Source: Streptomyces sp. 3214.6 (GTDB lineage Bacteria; Actinomycetota; Actinomycetes; Streptomycetales; Streptomycetaceae). From it: a stretch of 64,000 bases of DNA. Within the stretch, counting starts at the first letter, position 1. The number at the start of each line of letters is the position of its first letter. The DNA lies in the NCBI RefSeq assembly GCF_900129855.1, contig NZ_LT670819.1:5456001-5520000 (forward strand), given 5' to 3'. The position numbers were made by a program, and so were the translations under genes. A model generated the notes under the pieces. That model was not told where the DNA came from and did not search any database. It worked only from the letters and a program-made list of their open reading frames with translations. Of this stretch, positions 24,911 to 33,773 are shown piece by piece.

Positions 24911-25723
24911 ATGCGCATACGCGCCATCGTGGTCGCCTCCTCCGGCGCCCTCGCCCTCTCCGCCCTCGCCGTCCCGTCCGCGCAGGCCGCGCCTTCGGCC
25001 GCGCCGAGCGTCACCTTCTCCAACATGAAGGTCAACGCGGGCAAGGCCGTCGTGGTCGGCCCCTCGGCCAAGGTCACCGTCACCGCCACGTACACCGTGA
25101 CGAAGCCCGCGAACCTCAGCGCGAGCTCCTTCGAGAGCGGCCCGCTGCTCTACCGCGGCACCACGCTCAACGCGCAGTCCCAGATCATCGGCGGCGACGA
25201 CCCGGGCACCTGCACCGCGGCCTCCGCGACGGTCCTCAAGTGCACGGCGAAGATCCAGTTCCGGCCGACCGAGTCCGAGGACTTCGACGACCTGGCCAAC
25301 AGCCAGGCCGGCACCTGGAAGGTGGGCGCGCTCGCCGTCCCCAAGAACGCCACCGGCCTCACCGACTTCAAGTGGCAGAGCAACCTCGGCGCCGTCAACG
25401 TGCAGCGCCAGGCGCAGCTGACGACGGACGCCGCGCCGGAGCCGGTGAAGAAGGGCAAGACCCTCACCGTCACGGGCAAGCTGAGCCGCGCCAACTGGGA
25501 CACCAACAAGTACGCCGGTTACGCGGCCCAGCCGGTGAAGCTGCAGTTCCGCAAGAAGGGCAGCACCGTCTACACCACCGTCAAGACCGTCAAGACCAGC
25601 TCGACCGGAGTCCTGAAGACCACGGTCACCGCCTCCGTGGACGGGTACTACCGCTACACCTTCGCCGGCACCACGACGACGCCGGCGATCAGCGCGGCGG
25701 GCGACTTCGTCGACGTGCAGTAG
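24911..25723 (+). CDS. Secreted protein with C-terminal Ig-like domain (paralog 2)
   Basis: A 270-aa exported protein with signal peptide MRIRAIVVASSGALALSALAVPSAQA. It has the two-cysteine middle region (DDPGTCTAASATVLKCTAK) and the same C-terminal domain as the preceding gene (PEPVKKGKTLTVTGKLSRANWD to AAGDFVDVQ). It lacks about 40 residues after the signal peptide found in paralog 1. The tandem arrangement indicates local duplication. It ends 3 bp before the convergent P-type ATPase. Confidence 0.85.
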   Translation: MRIRAIVVASSGALALSALAVPSAQAAPSAAPSVTFSNMKVNAGKAVVVGPSAKVTVTATYTVTKPANLSASSFESGPLLYRGTTLNAQSQIIGGDDPGTCTAASATVLKCTAKIQFRPTESEDFDDLANSQAGTWKVGALAVPKNATGLTDFKWQSNLGAVNVQRQAQLTTDAAPEPVKKGKTLTVTGKLSRANWDTNKYAGYAAQPVKLQFRKKGSTVYTTVKTVKTSSTGVLKTTVTASVDGYYRYTFAGTTTTPAISAAGDFVDVQ

Positions 25724-25726
25724 CCC

Positions 25727-28096
25727 CTAGGCAGGAAAGCGGCGGTCGACCCATTTCCAGGAGAACTCCAGGGCGACCGCCGCCACCGCCGCCACACCCA
25801 CCGCGATCCACGGCATCGTCACCCCGACCAGCTTCAGCGCGAAGAAGTGCTGGAGCCACGGGATCACCAGGACGAGCAGGAACGCCACGCCCATCGAGGC
25901 CACCAGCAGCACCCGCCACCAGGTGTACGGGCGGGCGATGATCGCCAGCACCCACATCGAGATCAGGAACAGCGTGAGGGTCGCCGCGCTGGTCTCGGCG
26001 TCCAAGGAGCCCTCGCCGACGTAGTAGTGACGGGCGATCAGATACGTCACGAAGGTCGCGACGCCCGCGATCACCCCGCCCGGGATCGAGTACCGCATCA
26101 CCCGCCGTACGAAGTGCGGGCGGGCCCGTTCCGTGTTGGGGGCGAGGGCGAGGAAGAACGCCGGGATGCCGATGGTGAGGGTGGACAGCAGCGTCAGATG
26201 ACGGGGCAGGAACGGGTATTCGACCTGCCAGCACACCACCAGCAGCGCCAGCAGCACCGAGTAGACCGTCTTCACCAGGAACAGGGTCGCCACGCGGGTG
26301 ATGTTGCCGATGACCCGCCGGCCCTCCGCGACCACCGACGGCAGGGTCGCGAAGCTGTTGTTCAGCAGCACGATCTGCGCGACCGCCCGGGTGGCCTCGG
26401 AGCCCGACCCCATCGCCACGCCGATGTCGGCGTCCTTCAGCGCGAGGACGTCGTTGACGCCGTCCCCGGTCATCGCGACCGTGTGGCCGCGGGACTGGAG
26501 CGCGCCGACGATGTCCCGCTTCTGCTGCGGGGTGACCCGCCCGAACACGGTGCCCTCGTCCAGGGCCTGCCCCATGCCGGCCTGGTCGGCGGGCAGGCGG
26601 CGGGCGTCCACCGTGCCGCCGTCGAGCCCCAGCTTCGCGGCGACCGCCCCCACCGACACCGCGTTGTCGCCGGAGATGACCTTGGCGTGGACGTTCTGCT
26701 GGGCGAAGTAGCGCAGGGTGTCGGCGGCGTCGGGCCGTAGCCGCTGTTCGAGGACGACGAGGGCCGCGGGCCTGGCGCCCTGGGCCGGGTCGGGATCGTC
26801 GAGGTCGCGGGCCGCGCGGGCCAGCAGCAGCACCCGCAGACCCTGCTCGTTGAGCCGCTCGGTGTCGGCGAGGGCGGGGGCGTCCTCGGCCAGCAGCACG
26901 TCCGGCGCCCCCAGCAGCCAGGTGTTGTTCTCCCCGTTGCCCTCGCTGAAGCTGGCGCCGCTGTACTTGCGGGCGGAGGAAAACGGCAGGGACTCCGTGC
27001 AGCGCCAGTCCTCGGCGTCCGGGTAGGCGGCGATGACGGCCCGCAGGGAGGCGTTGGGCCGCGGGTCGGACTCCCCGAGGGCGCCGAGCACCTGCCGTAC
27101 GTACGTCTCGTCGAAGCCGTCGAGGGTCCTGAGCTCGGTGACGTCCATGCCGCCCTCGGTGAGGGTGCCGGTCTTGTCGAGGCAGACGGTGTCGACGCGG
27201 GCGAGGCCCTCGATGGCGGGGAGTTCCTGCACAAGGCACTGTTTCCGGCCAAGCCGGATGACGCCGATCGCGAAGGCGACGGAGGTGAGCAGGACCAGTC
27301 CCTCCGGGACCATCGGGACGATGCCGCCGATGGTGCGGGCGACCGAGTCCCTGAGGTCGTTGTTCTTCACGAACAGCTGCGTGACGACCAGGCCGATCGC
27401 GGCCGGGATCATCATCCACGTCACGTACTTGAGGATGGTGGAGATGCCGGAGCGCAGCTCGGAGTGGACGAGCGTGAAGCGGGAGGCCTCCTCGGCGAGC
27501 TGGGCGGCGTAGGCCTCGCGCCCGACCTTCGTGGCGCGGAAGGCACCGCCGCCGGCCACCACGAAGCTGCCCGACATGACCTGGTCGCCGGGGCGTTTCA
27601 CCACGGGGTCGGCCTCGCCGGTGAGCAGCGACTCGTCGATCTCCAGCCCGTCGGCCTCGACGCACACCCCGTCCACGGCGACCTTGTCACCGGGGCCGGT
27701 CTCGATGAGGTCGTCCAGGACGAGCTCGGAGGTGGACACCTCCATCGCCGTGCCGTCGCGGCGGACGGTGGGGCGGGCCTCGCCGACGACCGCGAGGGAG
27801 TCCAGGGTCTGCTTGGCCCGCCACTCCTGGATGATGCCGATGCCGGTGTTGGCGAGGATCACGAACCCGAACAGGCCGTCCTGGATGGGCGCGACGGCGA
27901 GCATGATCACCCACAGGACGCCGATGATCGCGTTGAACCGGGTGAAGACGTTCGCCCGGACGATCTCGCCGACGGTGCGGCTGCTGCGGACGGGTACGTC
28001 GTTCACCTGACCGCGCGCGACGCGGTCCGCCACCTCGGCGGCCGTGAGACCGGTCGCCGTCGTCGGCACGGAGGCGGGTGCGTCGGTGTGGGCCAT
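25727..28096 (-). CDS. P-type cation ATPase, CtpE-like
   Basis: A 789-aa membrane pump. The phosphorylation motif is CLDKTGTLTEGG (Asp307). Actuator TGE is in LLTGEADP, MVPEGLVLLT in M4 resembles calcium-type pumps, and the hinge is MTGDGVNDVLALKDADIGVAMG. The soluble nucleotide domain contains KYSG (ARKYSGASF). Overall pattern matches the actinobacterial CtpE group, for which calcium uptake has been reported in mycobacteria; specificity here is inferred. It lacks N-terminal heavy-metal CxxC motifs, arguing against copper or cadmium transport. Confidence 0.9.
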   Translation of the reverse strand: MAHTDAPASVPTTATGLTAAEVADRVARGQVNDVPVRSSRTVGEIVRANVFTRFNAIIGVLWVIMLAVAPIQDGLFGFVILANTGIGIIQEWRAKQTLDSLAVVGEARPTVRRDGTAMEVSTSELVLDDLIETGPGDKVAVDGVCVEADGLEIDESLLTGEADPVVKRPGDQVMSGSFVVAGGGAFRATKVGREAYAAQLAEEASRFTLVHSELRSGISTILKYVTWMMIPAAIGLVVTQLFVKNNDLRDSVARTIGGIVPMVPEGLVLLTSVAFAIGVIRLGRKQCLVQELPAIEGLARVDTVCLDKTGTLTEGGMDVTELRTLDGFDETYVRQVLGALGESDPRPNASLRAVIAAYPDAEDWRCTESLPFSSARKYSGASFSEGNGENNTWLLGAPDVLLAEDAPALADTERLNEQGLRVLLLARAARDLDDPDPAQGARPAALVVLEQRLRPDAADTLRYFAQQNVHAKVISGDNAVSVGAVAAKLGLDGGTVDARRLPADQAGMGQALDEGTVFGRVTPQQKRDIVGALQSRGHTVAMTGDGVNDVLALKDADIGVAMGSGSEATRAVAQIVLLNNSFATLPSVVAEGRRVIGNITRVATLFLVKTVYSVLLALLVVCWQVEYPFLPRHLTLLSTLTIGIPAFFLALAPNTERARPHFVRRVMRYSIPGGVIAGVATFVTYLIARHYYVGEGSLDAETSAATLTLFLISMWVLAIIARPYTWWRVLLVASMGVAFLLVLVIPWLQHFFALKLVGVTMPWIAVGVAAVAAVALEFSWKWVDRRFPA

Positions 28097-28204
28097 GGAA
28101 TCGACGGTACGTGTGGATATGGGCGTTCACCCGTCGGAGGGGCGGAAGATCCGACCTGGGGAGGAGACGGAATAGTGCGCCGGTTGTACAGCCGGGACCC
28201 GTTT

Positions 28205-28549
28205 CTACTCGGCGGCCGGCGTTCCGGTGCCCGGCGTTCCGGTGCCCGGCGTTCCGGTGCCCGGCGTGCCCTCGGCTGCCGCTGCGGTGTCCGCGGCCGC
28301 CGCCGCGCGCTTGATCGCCGCGTCCCGGCTGCGCACGATCCGGATGCCGAGCAGCCCCAGCCCGGCGCCGGCCAGGCAGGTCCACAGCCACCACAGATGG
28401 CCGTGGTCGTCGAACCAGCCGTAGAAGGGGAGCTGGACGAGGAAGAGGACGAACCAGAGGATCGTGCCGCCGGTGATGGTGGCGACGACCGGGCCCTCCA
28501 GGGGCTCCGGCGCCTCGTGCTTGGTGGGTCCCGAGAAAAACGCGGCCAT
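28205..28549 (-). CDS. DUF2530 membrane protein
   Basis: A 114-aa protein with two transmembrane helices (VVATITGGTILWFVLFLVQLPF and LWWLWTCLAGAGLGLLGIRIV), matching DUF2530. The C-terminal tail consists of GTPGT repeats encoded by a 15-bp tandem repeat. ATG at 28549 is preferred; a GTG two codons upstream is possible. Function is unknown. Confidence 0.85.
   Translation of the reverse strand: MAAFFSGPTKHEAPEPLEGPVVATITGGTILWFVLFLVQLPFYGWFDDHGHLWWLWTCLAGAGLGLLGIRIVRSRDAAIKRAAAAADTAAAAEGTPGTGTPGTGTPGTGTPAAE
28218..28262. repeat. 15-bp tandem repeat x3 inside DUF2530 gene
   Basis: Three perfect copies of ggcgttccggtgccc plus a partial copy encode the Gly-Thr-Pro repeats of the DUF2530 tail on the minus strand. 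Copy number is likely to vary between strains. Confidence 0.9.
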
Positions 28550-28665
28550 GGGCACAGCTTACGAGGAGGTCACATCTACGCGCAGAGATGGCTGATTCAA
28601 ACGCTATAGGTTCATACTGAAACGGTTTGTGTCTGACCACTTCTCTTCGTAGGAACCGCCAAAAC

Positions 28666-30072
28666 ATGTCCAGCCCCGCCCTCGGCGCCCTCGACCGCTA
28701 CTTCCGCATCTCCGAGCGGGGCAGCACACTGCCGCGTGAGATCCGGGGCGGTTTCGCCACCTTCTTCGCCATGGCGTACATCATCGTGCTGAACCCGATC
28801 ATCCTCGGCAGCGCGAAGGACATGTACGGGCATCAGCTCGACAACGGTCAGCTGGTCACCGCCACCTGTGTGACGGCCGCCTTCACCACGCTCCTCATGG
28901 GTGTGGTCGGCAACGTCCCCATCGCGCTGGCCGCCGGCCTCGGCGTGAACTCGGTGGTCGCCCTCCAACTCGCACCCCGGATGTCCTGGCCGGACGCCAT
29001 GGGCATGGTCGTGCTCGCGGGTTTCGTGGTGATGCTCCTGGTCGCCACCGGTCTGCGCGAGCGCGTGATGAACGCCGTGCCCTTCGGTCTGCGCAAGGCG
29101 ATCTCGATCGGTATCGGCCTGTTCATCATGCTGATCGGGCTCGTCGACTCCGGCTTCGTCAGCCGCATCCCGGACGCCGCCCACACCACCGTCCCGCTCC
29201 AGCTCGGCGGCGACGGTCACCTCAACGGCTGGCCGGTTCTCGTCTTCATCCTGGGCGCCCTGCTCACCCTGGCGCTGATCACCCGCAAGGTGCCCGGCGC
29301 GATCCTGATCTCGATCGTCGCGATGACCGTCCTCGCGCTGATCATCGACGCCGTCGCCACGATCCCCTCCTGGGGCCTCACCACCCCCAAGTGGCCCGGC
29401 AACCCCGTCGCCAGCCCCGACTTCGGTCTCATCGGCGACGTCAGCCTCTTCGGCGGGTTCGACAAGGTCGGCGTGCTGACGGGCATCCTCTTCGTCTTCA
29501 CCGTGCTGCTGTCGTGCTTCTTCGACGCGATGGGCACCATCATGGGCGTCTCCGACGAGGCCAAGCTGACCAACGCCAAGGGCGAGATGCCCGGCATCAA
29601 CAAGGTCCTCTTCGTCGACGGCCTCGCGGTCGCCGCGGGCGGCGCCAGCTCCTCCTCCGCCACCACCGCCTTCGTGGAGTCCACGGCCGGCGTCGGCGAG
29701 GGCGCCCGCACCGGCTTCGCGAACCTCGTCACCGGCGGCATGTTCGCCGTGGCGCTGTTCCTGACCCCCGTCGCCACGATGGTCCCGTCCCAGGCCGCCA
29801 CCCCGGCACTGTTCGCGGTGGGCTTCCTGATCCTGGCGGGCTCGGTCAAGGAGATCGACTGGAGCGACTACACGATCGCCATGCCCGCCTTCATCACGAT
29901 GGTGATGATGCCGTTCACCTACTCGATCACCAACGGCATCGGCATGGGCTTCATCGCCTTCGTGCTGCTGCGTCTGGCGGCCGGGCGAGGCCGGGACGTC
30001 CCGGTGCCGATGTACGTGGTCTCCGCCGTCTTCACCTTCTACTACCTGATGCCGGCCCTGGACCTGACCTGA
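28666..30072 (+). CDS. NCS2 family purine permease (AzgA-like)
   Basis: A 468-aa membrane transporter for nucleobases, by family pattern hypoxanthine, guanine or adenine. Hallmarks are the N-terminal REIRGGFATFFAMAYIIVLNPIILG, FFDAMGTIMGVSDEA in the central helices, and the GGASSSSATTAFVESTAGVGEGARTG signature. About 12-14 helices are visible. The ATG is preceded by aggaacc. The leader is relatively AT-rich and holds ttca-tac-tgaa. It is convergent with a ribbon-helix-helix gene. Confidence 0.92.
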   Translation: MSSPALGALDRYFRISERGSTLPREIRGGFATFFAMAYIIVLNPIILGSAKDMYGHQLDNGQLVTATCVTAAFTTLLMGVVGNVPIALAAGLGVNSVVALQLAPRMSWPDAMGMVVLAGFVVMLLVATGLRERVMNAVPFGLRKAISIGIGLFIMLIGLVDSGFVSRIPDAAHTTVPLQLGGDGHLNGWPVLVFILGALLTLALITRKVPGAILISIVAMTVLALIIDAVATIPSWGLTTPKWPGNPVASPDFGLIGDVSLFGGFDKVGVLTGILFVFTVLLSCFFDAMGTIMGVSDEAKLTNAKGEMPGINKVLFVDGLAVAAGGASSSSATTAFVESTAGVGEGARTGFANLVTGGMFAVALFLTPVATMVPSQAATPALFAVGFLILAGSVKEIDWSDYTIAMPAFITMVMMPFTYSITNGIGMGFIAFVLLRLAAGRGRDVPVPMYVVSAVFTFYYLMPALDLT

Positions 30073-30103
30073 AAGCCGGGCGACCGGGAAGCCGGGTTCA
30101 GGT
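30067..30103. terminator. Bidirectional hairpin between permease and RHH gene
   Basis: Arms acctgaa and ttcaggt enclose a G/C-rich interior with further pairing. The structure overlaps the last bases of both convergent genes and could terminate either transcript. Confidence 0.45.
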
Positions 30104-30280
30104 GAGCCCGTAGAACTTCTCCGTCTCCTCGACGGCGGTCTGGAACCGCTCGTCGAAGTCGTCGCGAATGAGCGTCTGGACGACATAGTCCTGGACGCTC
30201 ATTCCCCTTTTCGCCGCATGCTGCCGGAGTCGTTCGAGCAGCTCCCCGTCGATCCGCAGGCTGAGCACAGTGGTCCCCAT
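30098..30280 (-). CDS. Ribbon-helix-helix DNA-binding protein
   Basis: A 60-aa protein: GTTVLSLRIDGELLERLRQHAAKRGMSVQDYVVQTLIRDDFDERF shows the beta strand and two helices of the Arc/CopG fold, followed by a short acidic tail. Proteins of this size can be solitary regulators or antitoxins. No toxin gene lies next to it here, so a regulator is more likely. The ATG at 30280 gives a normal strand length. Confidence 0.8.
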   Translation of the reverse strand: MGTTVLSLRIDGELLERLRQHAAKRGMSVQDYVVQTLIRDDFDERFQTAVEETEKFYGLT

Positions 30281-30408
30281 GAGGCCAGGGTCCCGTCCGC
30301 GCACCGAAGTCCGGTCACTTTCCGCTGTCTACTCACTCGTTCGAGTGAGCGTGGTGCCCTCCGTGGCCAGAGTCACGGGAATCCCGGCGTGCCCCAGCTT
30401 GTTTAGCG

Positions 30409-30426
30409 AGAGTAATGAGTTACCCT
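30409..30426. promoter_or_regulatory. Candidate MarR operator
   Basis: An imperfect dyad agagtaa-tgag-ttaccct lies immediately before the MarR gene start used here. MarR proteins commonly bind dyads in their own promoters. The site also covers an alternative upstream ATG at 30415, which argues for starting translation at 30433. Confidence 0.45.
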
Positions 30427-30432
30427 AAAGAG

Positions 30433-30870
30433 ATGCCTGACCTAAGCCATGGCGACGATGCTGCCGCCGTGAACTCCCTGCGATCAGCCGTGATGCGGTT
30501 GTCCCGTCGGCTCAAGCACCAGCGGGTCGACGAGTCGCTGAGCCCCACCGAGATGTCGGTGCTCGGCACCCTCTCCCTCTGCGGCAGTGCCACCCCGGGC
30601 GAGCTCGCCCGCAAGGAGCATGTGCAGCCGCCCTCGATGACCCGCATCGTGGCGTTGCTGGAGGCCAAGGGCCTGGTCCGGCTGGAGCCGCACCCCGAGG
30701 ACCGGCGCCAGAAGGTCGTCACCAAGACCGAGCAGGCCGAGACCATGCTCGCGGAGAGCCGCGCCAAGCGGAACGCCTTCCTGGCCACCCTGGTCGACGG
30801 CCTCGACGAGGACGAGTGGGCGAAACTGCGCGCCGCCGCCCCCGTGCTGGAGAAGCTCGCACACCTGTAA
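30433..30870 (+). CDS. MarR family transcriptional regulator
   Basis: A 145-aa winged-helix regulator. The helix-turn-helix spans TPGELARKEHVQPPSMTRIVALLEAKGLV and the wing is RLEPHPEDRRQKVV. Dimerisation helices are at both ends. It probably controls the MFS gene that follows 40 bp downstream on the same strand. The start MPDLSHGDDAAAVNS is used; an in-frame ATG 18 bp upstream lies inside a likely operator. Confidence 0.9.
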   Translation: MPDLSHGDDAAAVNSLRSAVMRLSRRLKHQRVDESLSPTEMSVLGTLSLCGSATPGELARKEHVQPPSMTRIVALLEAKGLVRLEPHPEDRRQKVVTKTEQAETMLAESRAKRNAFLATLVDGLDEDEWAKLRAAAPVLEKLAHL

Positions 30871-30897
30871 GCAGTCTTCGAGTAAGCAGTCTTCGAG
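30868..30897. repeat. 15-bp perfect tandem duplication at the marR stop
   Basis: taagcagtcttcgag occurs twice back to back. The first copy supplies the stop codon of the MarR gene. It lies just before the ribosome site of the following transporter gene. Confidence 0.9.
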
Positions 30898-30910
30898 GAG
30901 GCGAACCCTT

Positions 30911-32299
30911 TTGAGTACGGGATCCGGAGCAGATTCCGCCCCCGCACCGACCACCCACGACTCTCCCCCCGGCACCCCGGGGGGCACCCGCAAGTCCCCC
31001 CGCACGTCCCCCGGCAAGTCCTCGATGTTCAGCTCCCTGAGCATCAGGAACTACCGGCTGTTCTTCCTCGGCCAGGTCGTCTCCAACATCGGTACCTGGA
31101 TGCAGCGCATCGCCCAGGACTGGCTGGTCCTCAGCCTTACCGGCTCCGCGACCGCCGTCGGCATAACGACGGCCCTGCAGTTCCTGCCGATGCTCCTCTT
31201 CGGCCTCTACGGCGGCGTCCTCGTCGACCGCCTCCCCAAGCGCCGCGCCCTGCTGTTCACCCAGTCCGCGATGGCCCTCACCGGCATCGCGCTGGCCGCC
31301 CTGACCCTCTCCGGGCACGTCGAGGTCTGGCATGTGTACCTGGCTGCCTTCGCCGTCGGCCTCGCGACCGTCGTCGACAACCCGGCCCGCCAGTCCTTCG
31401 TCTCCGAGATGGTCGGCCCGGACCAGCTGCAGAACGCGGTCAGTCTCAACTCCGCCAACTTCCAGTCCGCCCGCCTCGTCGGCCCCGCCGTCGCCGGTCT
31501 GATGATCACCGGTGTGGGCACCGGCTGGGCGTTCCTCGCCAACGGCCTGTCCTTCGTCGCGCCCATCACCGGCCTGCTGCTGATGCGGGCCCGCGAACTG
31601 CACGTCGTCGAGCGCGCACCGCGCGCCAAGGGCCAGCTGCGGGAGGGACTCCACTACGTCGCGGGCCGGCCGGACCTGATCTGGACCATCGTCCTCGTCG
31701 GCTTCATAGGGACCTTCGGCTTCAACTTCCCCGTCTACCTCTCCGCCTTCGCCGATGACGTCTTCCACGCGGGCGCCGGCAGCTACAGCCTCTTCAACAC
31801 GCTGATGGCGGTCGGCTCGCTGGCGGGCGCCCTGCTCGCCGCCCGGCGCGGCACCGCCCGTATGCGCGTCCTGATCGCCGCGGCGGTGGCCTTCGGCGCG
31901 ATGGAGATCGTGGCCGCGACCGCCCCCTCGCTGTGGCTGTTCACCCTGCTGATGGCCCCGATCGGCATGTTCGGCATGACGGTCAACGTCACCGCCAACA
32001 CCAGCATCCAGATGGCCACCGACCCGGCCATGCGCGGCCGGGTGATGGCCCTCTACATGATGGTCTTCCTCGGCGGATCCCCGATCGGCGCACCCATCGC
32101 GGGCTGGGTCACGGACGCGTACGGCGTCCGGGCGGGTCTGGCCGTGGGCGGCGCGATCGCCACGGCGGCGGCCGTCACCATCGGTGTGATCCTTGCCAGG
32201 GTCGGCGGCCTGCGGTTGTCGGTCGGCTGGAACCGCGGTCATCCGGTCGTGCGGTTCGTGCCGCGGGAGCGGCGGGAGGAGCTGGCCGCGGCGGCGTGA
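30911..32299 (+). CDS. MFS transporter (DHA3/enterobactin-exporter-like)
   Basis: A 462-aa efflux-type transporter. After a Ser/Pro-rich cytoplasmic extension, the core begins FSSLSIRNYRLFFLGQVVSNIGTWMQRIAQDWLVL, a signature of this MFS branch. It continues with motif A GGVLVDRLPKRRALL and NPARQSFVSEMVGPDQLQNAVSLNS. The TTG start follows aggagg at good spacing. Being placed after marR, it is probably induced by a compound that MarR senses; the substrate is unknown. Confidence 0.88.
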   Translation: MSTGSGADSAPAPTTHDSPPGTPGGTRKSPRTSPGKSSMFSSLSIRNYRLFFLGQVVSNIGTWMQRIAQDWLVLSLTGSATAVGITTALQFLPMLLFGLYGGVLVDRLPKRRALLFTQSAMALTGIALAALTLSGHVEVWHVYLAAFAVGLATVVDNPARQSFVSEMVGPDQLQNAVSLNSANFQSARLVGPAVAGLMITGVGTGWAFLANGLSFVAPITGLLLMRARELHVVERAPRAKGQLREGLHYVAGRPDLIWTIVLVGFIGTFGFNFPVYLSAFADDVFHAGAGSYSLFNTLMAVGSLAGALLAARRGTARMRVLIAAAVAFGAMEIVAATAPSLWLFTLLMAPIGMFGMTVNVTANTSIQMATDPAMRGRVMALYMMVFLGGSPIGAPIAGWVTDAYGVRAGLAVGGAIATAAAVTIGVILARVGGLRLSVGWNRGHPVVRFVPRERREELAAAA

Positions 32300-32313
32300 T
32301 GCGACCGGCCGGG

Positions 32314-32901
32314 TCAGTCGCGGGGGAACTCGTCCGTCTTGAGAACGAGCCCGACGACTGTCCCGGTCAGGTCGATCTCGTCGCCGAAGTCGAGGCTCAC
32401 CTCGCCGTGGTAGTCGCCGTCCTTCGGCACGGTGTGGAGATACCACTTGCCCTTGTAGGGGTCGACGATCAGGTACACCGGGACCTCGGCCGCGGCGTAG
32501 GCGGTCTTCTTCGGACCGTAGTCGTTGTGAGCGGTGTCCTTGGAGATCACTTCGGCAACGAGTTCGACGTCTTGACAGCGCCAGCGGCGCTTGGCGTCCG
32601 GTTCCGCGCCCTCTGCCAGCAGCGTGACGTCGGTGGCGAATCCGTTGAGGTGCCCCGGGTAGTCGATGCGGACGTCGGACTTCAGCCGCCGGCGGGGGTA
32701 CTTGGCACGTAGCTGGTCCAGGATGTCGAAGATGATCTCCCAGTGAGTGTCCCGTTGCGGCGCCATGCAGATGCTCCCCCCGACGATCTCCGTCTTGTAA
32801 CCCTCGGGGATGGGCATCTTCTCCAGCCACTCGAACATCGTGTCGAGTGTGAGCTCTTCACCGCTCTCGGCCATCGCAATCCTGTCGTCCAGGACGGTCA
32901 T
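32314..32901 (-). CDS. Uma2 family protein (DUF820 nuclease fold)
   Basis: A 195-aa protein of the Uma2/DUF820 family, which has a PD-(D/E)XK nuclease-like fold. The candidate active-site line is DVTLLAEGAEPDAKRRWRCQDVELVAEVISKDT, with Asp and Glu-x-Ser-Lys positions, followed by KKTAYAAAEVPVYLIVDPYKGKWYLH. Such genes are abundant in Streptomyces and their role is unclear. The ATG gives MTVLDDRIAMAE, typical of the group. Confidence 0.88.
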   Translation of the reverse strand: MTVLDDRIAMAESGEELTLDTMFEWLEKMPIPEGYKTEIVGGSICMAPQRDTHWEIIFDILDQLRAKYPRRRLKSDVRIDYPGHLNGFATDVTLLAEGAEPDAKRRWRCQDVELVAEVISKDTAHNDYGPKKTAYAAAEVPVYLIVDPYKGKWYLHTVPKDGDYHGEVSLDFGDEIDLTGTVVGLVLKTDEFPRD

Positions 32902-32997
32902 CGTTGGCGCTCCTCCCCGGCGACCCCGATGGACGGGTGCCGCCGCGCAGTACAACGATACGCACGGCGCCGGGGATACGCCCGGCAGACTGGGCCC

Positions 32998-33570
32998 ATG
33001 AGACTCTTCGCCGCCGTGCTGCCCCCGGAGGACGTCGCCCGTGAACTCGCCGACGAGGTGGCCGAGTTGCGCAGGCTGCCCGGCGCGGAGGGGCTGCGTT
33101 GGACGGGCCGCCCCGGCTGGCACTTCACCCTCGCCTTCTACGGCGAGGTCGACGACGACGTCGTAGCGGAGCTGTCGGCGCGGCTGGAGCGGGCCGCGCA
33201 CCGCAGCGCGCCGTTTCCGCTGGCGCTGCGCGGCGGGGGACAGTTCGGGCACGGGCGGGCGCTGTGGACGGGGGCGACCGGGGACGTGCCGGCCCTTCGT
33301 CTGCTCGCCGACCGGGCGGAGGCGGCGGCGCGCAAGGCGGGCGTGGAGATGGGCGAACACCGCCGCTACAAGGCCCACCTGACGCTGGCCCGCAGCCGGG
33401 ACGCGGTGGACGCGCGGCCCTACGTCGAGGCGCTGGGCGCCTTCGAGGGCCGTACCTGGACGGTGGAGGAGCTGGTGCTGGTGCGCAGCAGCCTGCCGAA
33501 GTCCGGGGTCCCGGGGGAGCAGCCGCGTTACGAGCCGGTCGGCCGCTGGGCTCTGGGCGGGGCCGGTTAG
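32998..33570 (+). CDS. thpR: RNA 2',3'-cyclic phosphodiesterase ThpR
   Basis: A 190-aa 2H phosphoesterase (LigT family) that opens 2',3'-cyclic phosphates on RNA. Both catalytic H-x-T motifs are present: HFTLAF (His42) and HLTLAR (His127). The N-terminal MRLFAAVLPPEDV is characteristic. Length is normal. The physiological substrate in Streptomyces is unknown. Confidence 0.92.
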   Translation: MRLFAAVLPPEDVARELADEVAELRRLPGAEGLRWTGRPGWHFTLAFYGEVDDDVVAELSARLERAAHRSAPFPLALRGGGQFGHGRALWTGATGDVPALRLLADRAEAAARKAGVEMGEHRRYKAHLTLARSRDAVDARPYVEALGAFEGRTWTVEELVLVRSSLPKSGVPGEQPRYEPVGRWALGGAG

Positions 33571-33579
33571 TCTCGACGC

Positions 33580-33669
33580 GTGGACCCGAAGACCCGGAAC
33601 CGGATCATGGCCGGTGCGCTTGTGCTGATGTTCGTGGTGGTGGCGGTGGCGGCGGCGGTCGGCAGATGA
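33580..33669 (+). CDS. 29-aa single-pass membrane peptide
   Basis: A GTG-started small frame encodes a basic start (VDPKTRNRIMAG) and one hydrophobic helix (ALVLMFVVVAVAAAVGR). It lies 9 bp after thpR on the same strand, so it can be co-transcribed. The pattern is protein-like, but conservation cannot be tested here. Confidence 0.5.
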   Translation: MDPKTRNRIMAGALVLMFVVVAVAAAVGR

Positions 33670-33773
33670 CCGCCGCCGACCGCCACCGCACGCCGCCCCG
33701 CCCCGACCGCATGCCGCCCTGCCTCACGACGCCCTGAGGGGCGGGTGGCCTACGACGGGATCTGCCAGGGGAT

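Noticed and set aside
30098..30280. Toxin-antitoxin module with the ribbon-helix-helix protein as antitoxin.
   Set aside because: No toxin-sized frame lies adjacent on the same strand; neighbours are a permease and a MarR gene.
32314..32901. Uma2 protein as a transposon or defence nuclease.
   Set aside because: No terminal repeats, transposase or defence partners are nearby; such genes are scattered singly in Streptomyces.
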